Below are positions 13,833 through 15,082 of a DNA stretch of 15,082 bases, one piece after another. The position numbers were made by a program, and so were the translations under genes. The notes beneath the pieces are model-generated. The model saw nothing but the letters and a program-made list of their open reading frames with translations, searched no databases and was not told where the DNA came from. Source of the stretch: Bacteroidota bacterium (GTDB lineage: Bacteria; Bacteroidota; Kryptoniia; Kryptoniales; JAKASW01); NCBI GenBank assembly GCA_021796055.1, contig JAJYOS010000048.1, positions 1 through 15,082 on the forward strand, given 5' to 3'. The number at the start of each line of letters is the position of its first letter. Positions within the stretch are counted from its first letter, which is position 1.

Positions 13833-15082
13833 TCATGACAATTTATGTTCTGCCAGAAAACCTTCCAAGGTTTCTTTGAGATCCGGCTTCGTTATTTCCG
13901 CGAGATCGTATCGCACTCGAACAGAAGGCTTCTTTATCTTCACGACGCGCCTTAGGTCGATCGGTGTGCCGATGACTACAGAATCGCACTCGACACGGTT
14001 TATCGTCGCCTCCAAATCTCTGACCTGTTTGTCGCCGTATCCCATCGCAGGAAGGAGGGTCCCCGTTTTTGGGTACTTCCTGAACGTCTCCGAGATTGAA
14101 TCGACCGCCCATTTCCTCGGATCGACCAATTCGCTCGCGCCGAATTTCTGCGCGGCTATGACCCCTGCCCCGTACGACATCCCACCGTGGGTAAGTGTCG
14201 GCCCATCCTCAACCACAAGGACCCTCTTGCCGCGGATCAACGACTCATCCTCAACCGTCACCGGTGAAGCGGCCTCGATGATCCTCGCGTCCGGATTTAC
14301 AGCCATGACGTTCTTCCGGACCGTGTCTACGTTTTCCCGCGGGGCGGATTCAACTTTGTTTATGACGACCACATCCGCGAGTAGTATGTTCGTCATGCCG
14401 GCGTAGTAAGAAACTTCGTCGCCAGGTCTATGCGGATCTGCAACTGTGATGGTCAGGTCTGGACGATAGAAAGAGGTATCGTTATTCCCGCCGTCCCAGA
14501 CTATGACATCCGCTTCTCTTTCAGCCTCCCGAAGGACCGCTTCGTAGTCGACTCCCGCGTAAATGATCGTCCCATTTGTGATATGCGGCTCATATTCTTC
14601 CATCTCTTCTATGGTGCACTCGAACTTCTTCAGGTCGTCGATTGTCGCGTAACGCTGAACCTTCTGCTTGACGAGGTCACCGTATGGCATCGGATGACGG
14701 ACCGCGACAACACGGAGCCCTTTTTCACGAAGTATATTGCAAACCCTGCGCGAAGTCTGGCTCTTCCCCGATCCGGTCCTGACCGCGACGACGGCAATCA
14801 CGGGGACCTTGCTCCGAATCATTGTCTCCCCCGCCCCCAGCAACTTGAAGCTGGCGCCGAGCGCGTTCACCTGAGATGCTTTTGTCATAACATATTTGAA
14901 CGAGACGTCCGAATACGCGAACACCGCTTCCTCGATTCCATCTCCCTTCATCAATTCGGACAGTTGACTTTCCGCGAATATGGGAATCCCTTTCGGGTAG
15001 AGTCTGCCGGCGAGTTCCGCCGGATATTTGCGGCCGTCGATATTGGGGATTTGTGTAGCGGTGAACGCGACAACCTCATACG
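13833..15082 (-). CDS. Predicted GTPase of the cyclic 2,3-diphosphoglycerate synthetase family (COG2403), 5' end cut by window
   Basis: The open frame continues past the first internal start codons to the window edge, giving 415 visible residues. About 40-50 N-terminal residues are missing if it matches the roughly 460-residue archaeal enzyme. Reading from the edge, FTATQIPNIDGRKYP and YPKGIPIFAE are typical family blocks. Then come the P-loop VRTGSGKS (visible residues about 100-107), DVIVWDGGNND (about 191-201), and NKVE (about 241-244) as a variant NKxD guanine-binding motif. The Methanothermus fervidus member forms cyclic 2,3-diphosphoglycerate with ATP. Bacterial members are uncharacterised as far as I know, and several resemble metallochaperone-like GTPases. 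It ends 144 bases before argF on the same strand, so it may belong to the carbamoyl-phosphate cluster. Confidence 0.87.
   Translation of the reverse strand, partial: YEVVAFTATQIPNIDGRKYPAELAGRLYPKGIPIFAESQLSELMKGDGIEEAVFAYSDVSFKYVMTKASQVNALGASFKLLGAGETMIRSKVPVIAVVAVRTGSGKSQTSRRVCNILREKGLRVVAVRHPMPYGDLVKQKVQRYATIDDLKKFECTIEEMEEYEPHITNGTIIYAGVDYEAVLREAEREADVIVWDGGNNDTSFYRPDLTITVADPHRPGDEVSYYAGMTNILLADVVVINKVESAPRENVDTVRKNVMAVNPDARIIEAASPVTVEDESLIRGKRVLVVEDGPTLTHGGMSYGAGVIAAQKFGASELVDPRKWAVDSISETFRKYPKTGTLLPAMGYGDKQVRDLEATINRVECDSVVIGTPIDLRRVVKIKKPSVRVRYDLAEITKPDLKETLEGFLAEHKLS

Noticed and set aside
13833..14954. TTG/ATG at 14954/14951 as the true start of the GTPase
   Set aside because: The frame stays open to the window edge and the upstream translation contains conserved family blocks (FTATQIPNIDGR), so the gene is truncated, not short.
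1..15082. Mobile elements, defence systems, tRNA or rRNA genes
   Set aside because: No transposase, integrase, nuclease-helicase set, direct-repeat array or tRNA-like cloverleaf was seen. All genes share one strand and similar composition.

Overview
The window is bacterial chromosomal DNA with about 50% G+C, and every supported gene lies on the minus strand. Two secreted enzymes end in the C-terminal domain with a YPNPFN motif that serves as the type IX secretion (Por) sorting signal. Several promoters also resemble the Bacteroidetes-type TTTG / TAnnTTTG pattern. Together these point to the FCB group, and the NYPNPFN style suggests an Ignavibacteria/Chlorobi-side lineage. The lineage is an inference, because no rRNA or marker gene is present. 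I see no insertion sequence, phage gene, CRISPR array, tRNA or rRNA.

Layout in order of transcription (right to left). (1) 15082-13833: a GTPase of the cyclic 2,3-diphosphoglycerate synthetase family, cut by the window edge. (2) 13688-10912: argF, arcC and pyrB, almost touching. This places carbamate kinase between the two transcarbamylases, with no carbamoyl-phosphate synthetase or arginine deiminase in sight. (3) 10801-9443: panD, a GlmU-like nucleotidyltransferase without its acetyltransferase half, and a coupled 63-residue charged protein. A strong palindrome follows. (4) 9286-8320: a promoter, a leader of about 190 nt with several hairpins, and a secreted or anchored lytic transglycosylase. 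The leader can form two mutually exclusive helices, one of which covers the ribosome binding site. A terminator-like hairpin follows the gene. (5) 8218-3343: a promoter and a tight four-gene operon encoding a PAP2 phosphatase, a DMT-family exporter, a secreted M1 aminopeptidase and a secreted zinc enzyme of the S1/P1 nuclease / phospholipase C fold. (6) 3311-1237: a promoter and an APC-family permease with a cytosolic universal-stress-protein-like tail. (7) 901-1: a promoter and a 3-hydroxyisobutyrate-dehydrogenase-like reductase cut by the left edge.

Functional themes: carbamoyl-phosphate use (arginine and pyrimidine synthesis), beta-alanine/pantothenate and nucleotide-sugar supply, cell-wall turnover, and secretion of hydrolases with uptake or export of small molecules. 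The best candidates for something undescribed are the switch-like leader before the lytic transglycosylase and the carbamate kinase/transcarbamylase cluster beside the cDPG-synthetase-like GTPase. Most of the rest is recognisable housekeeping or secreted-enzyme content.
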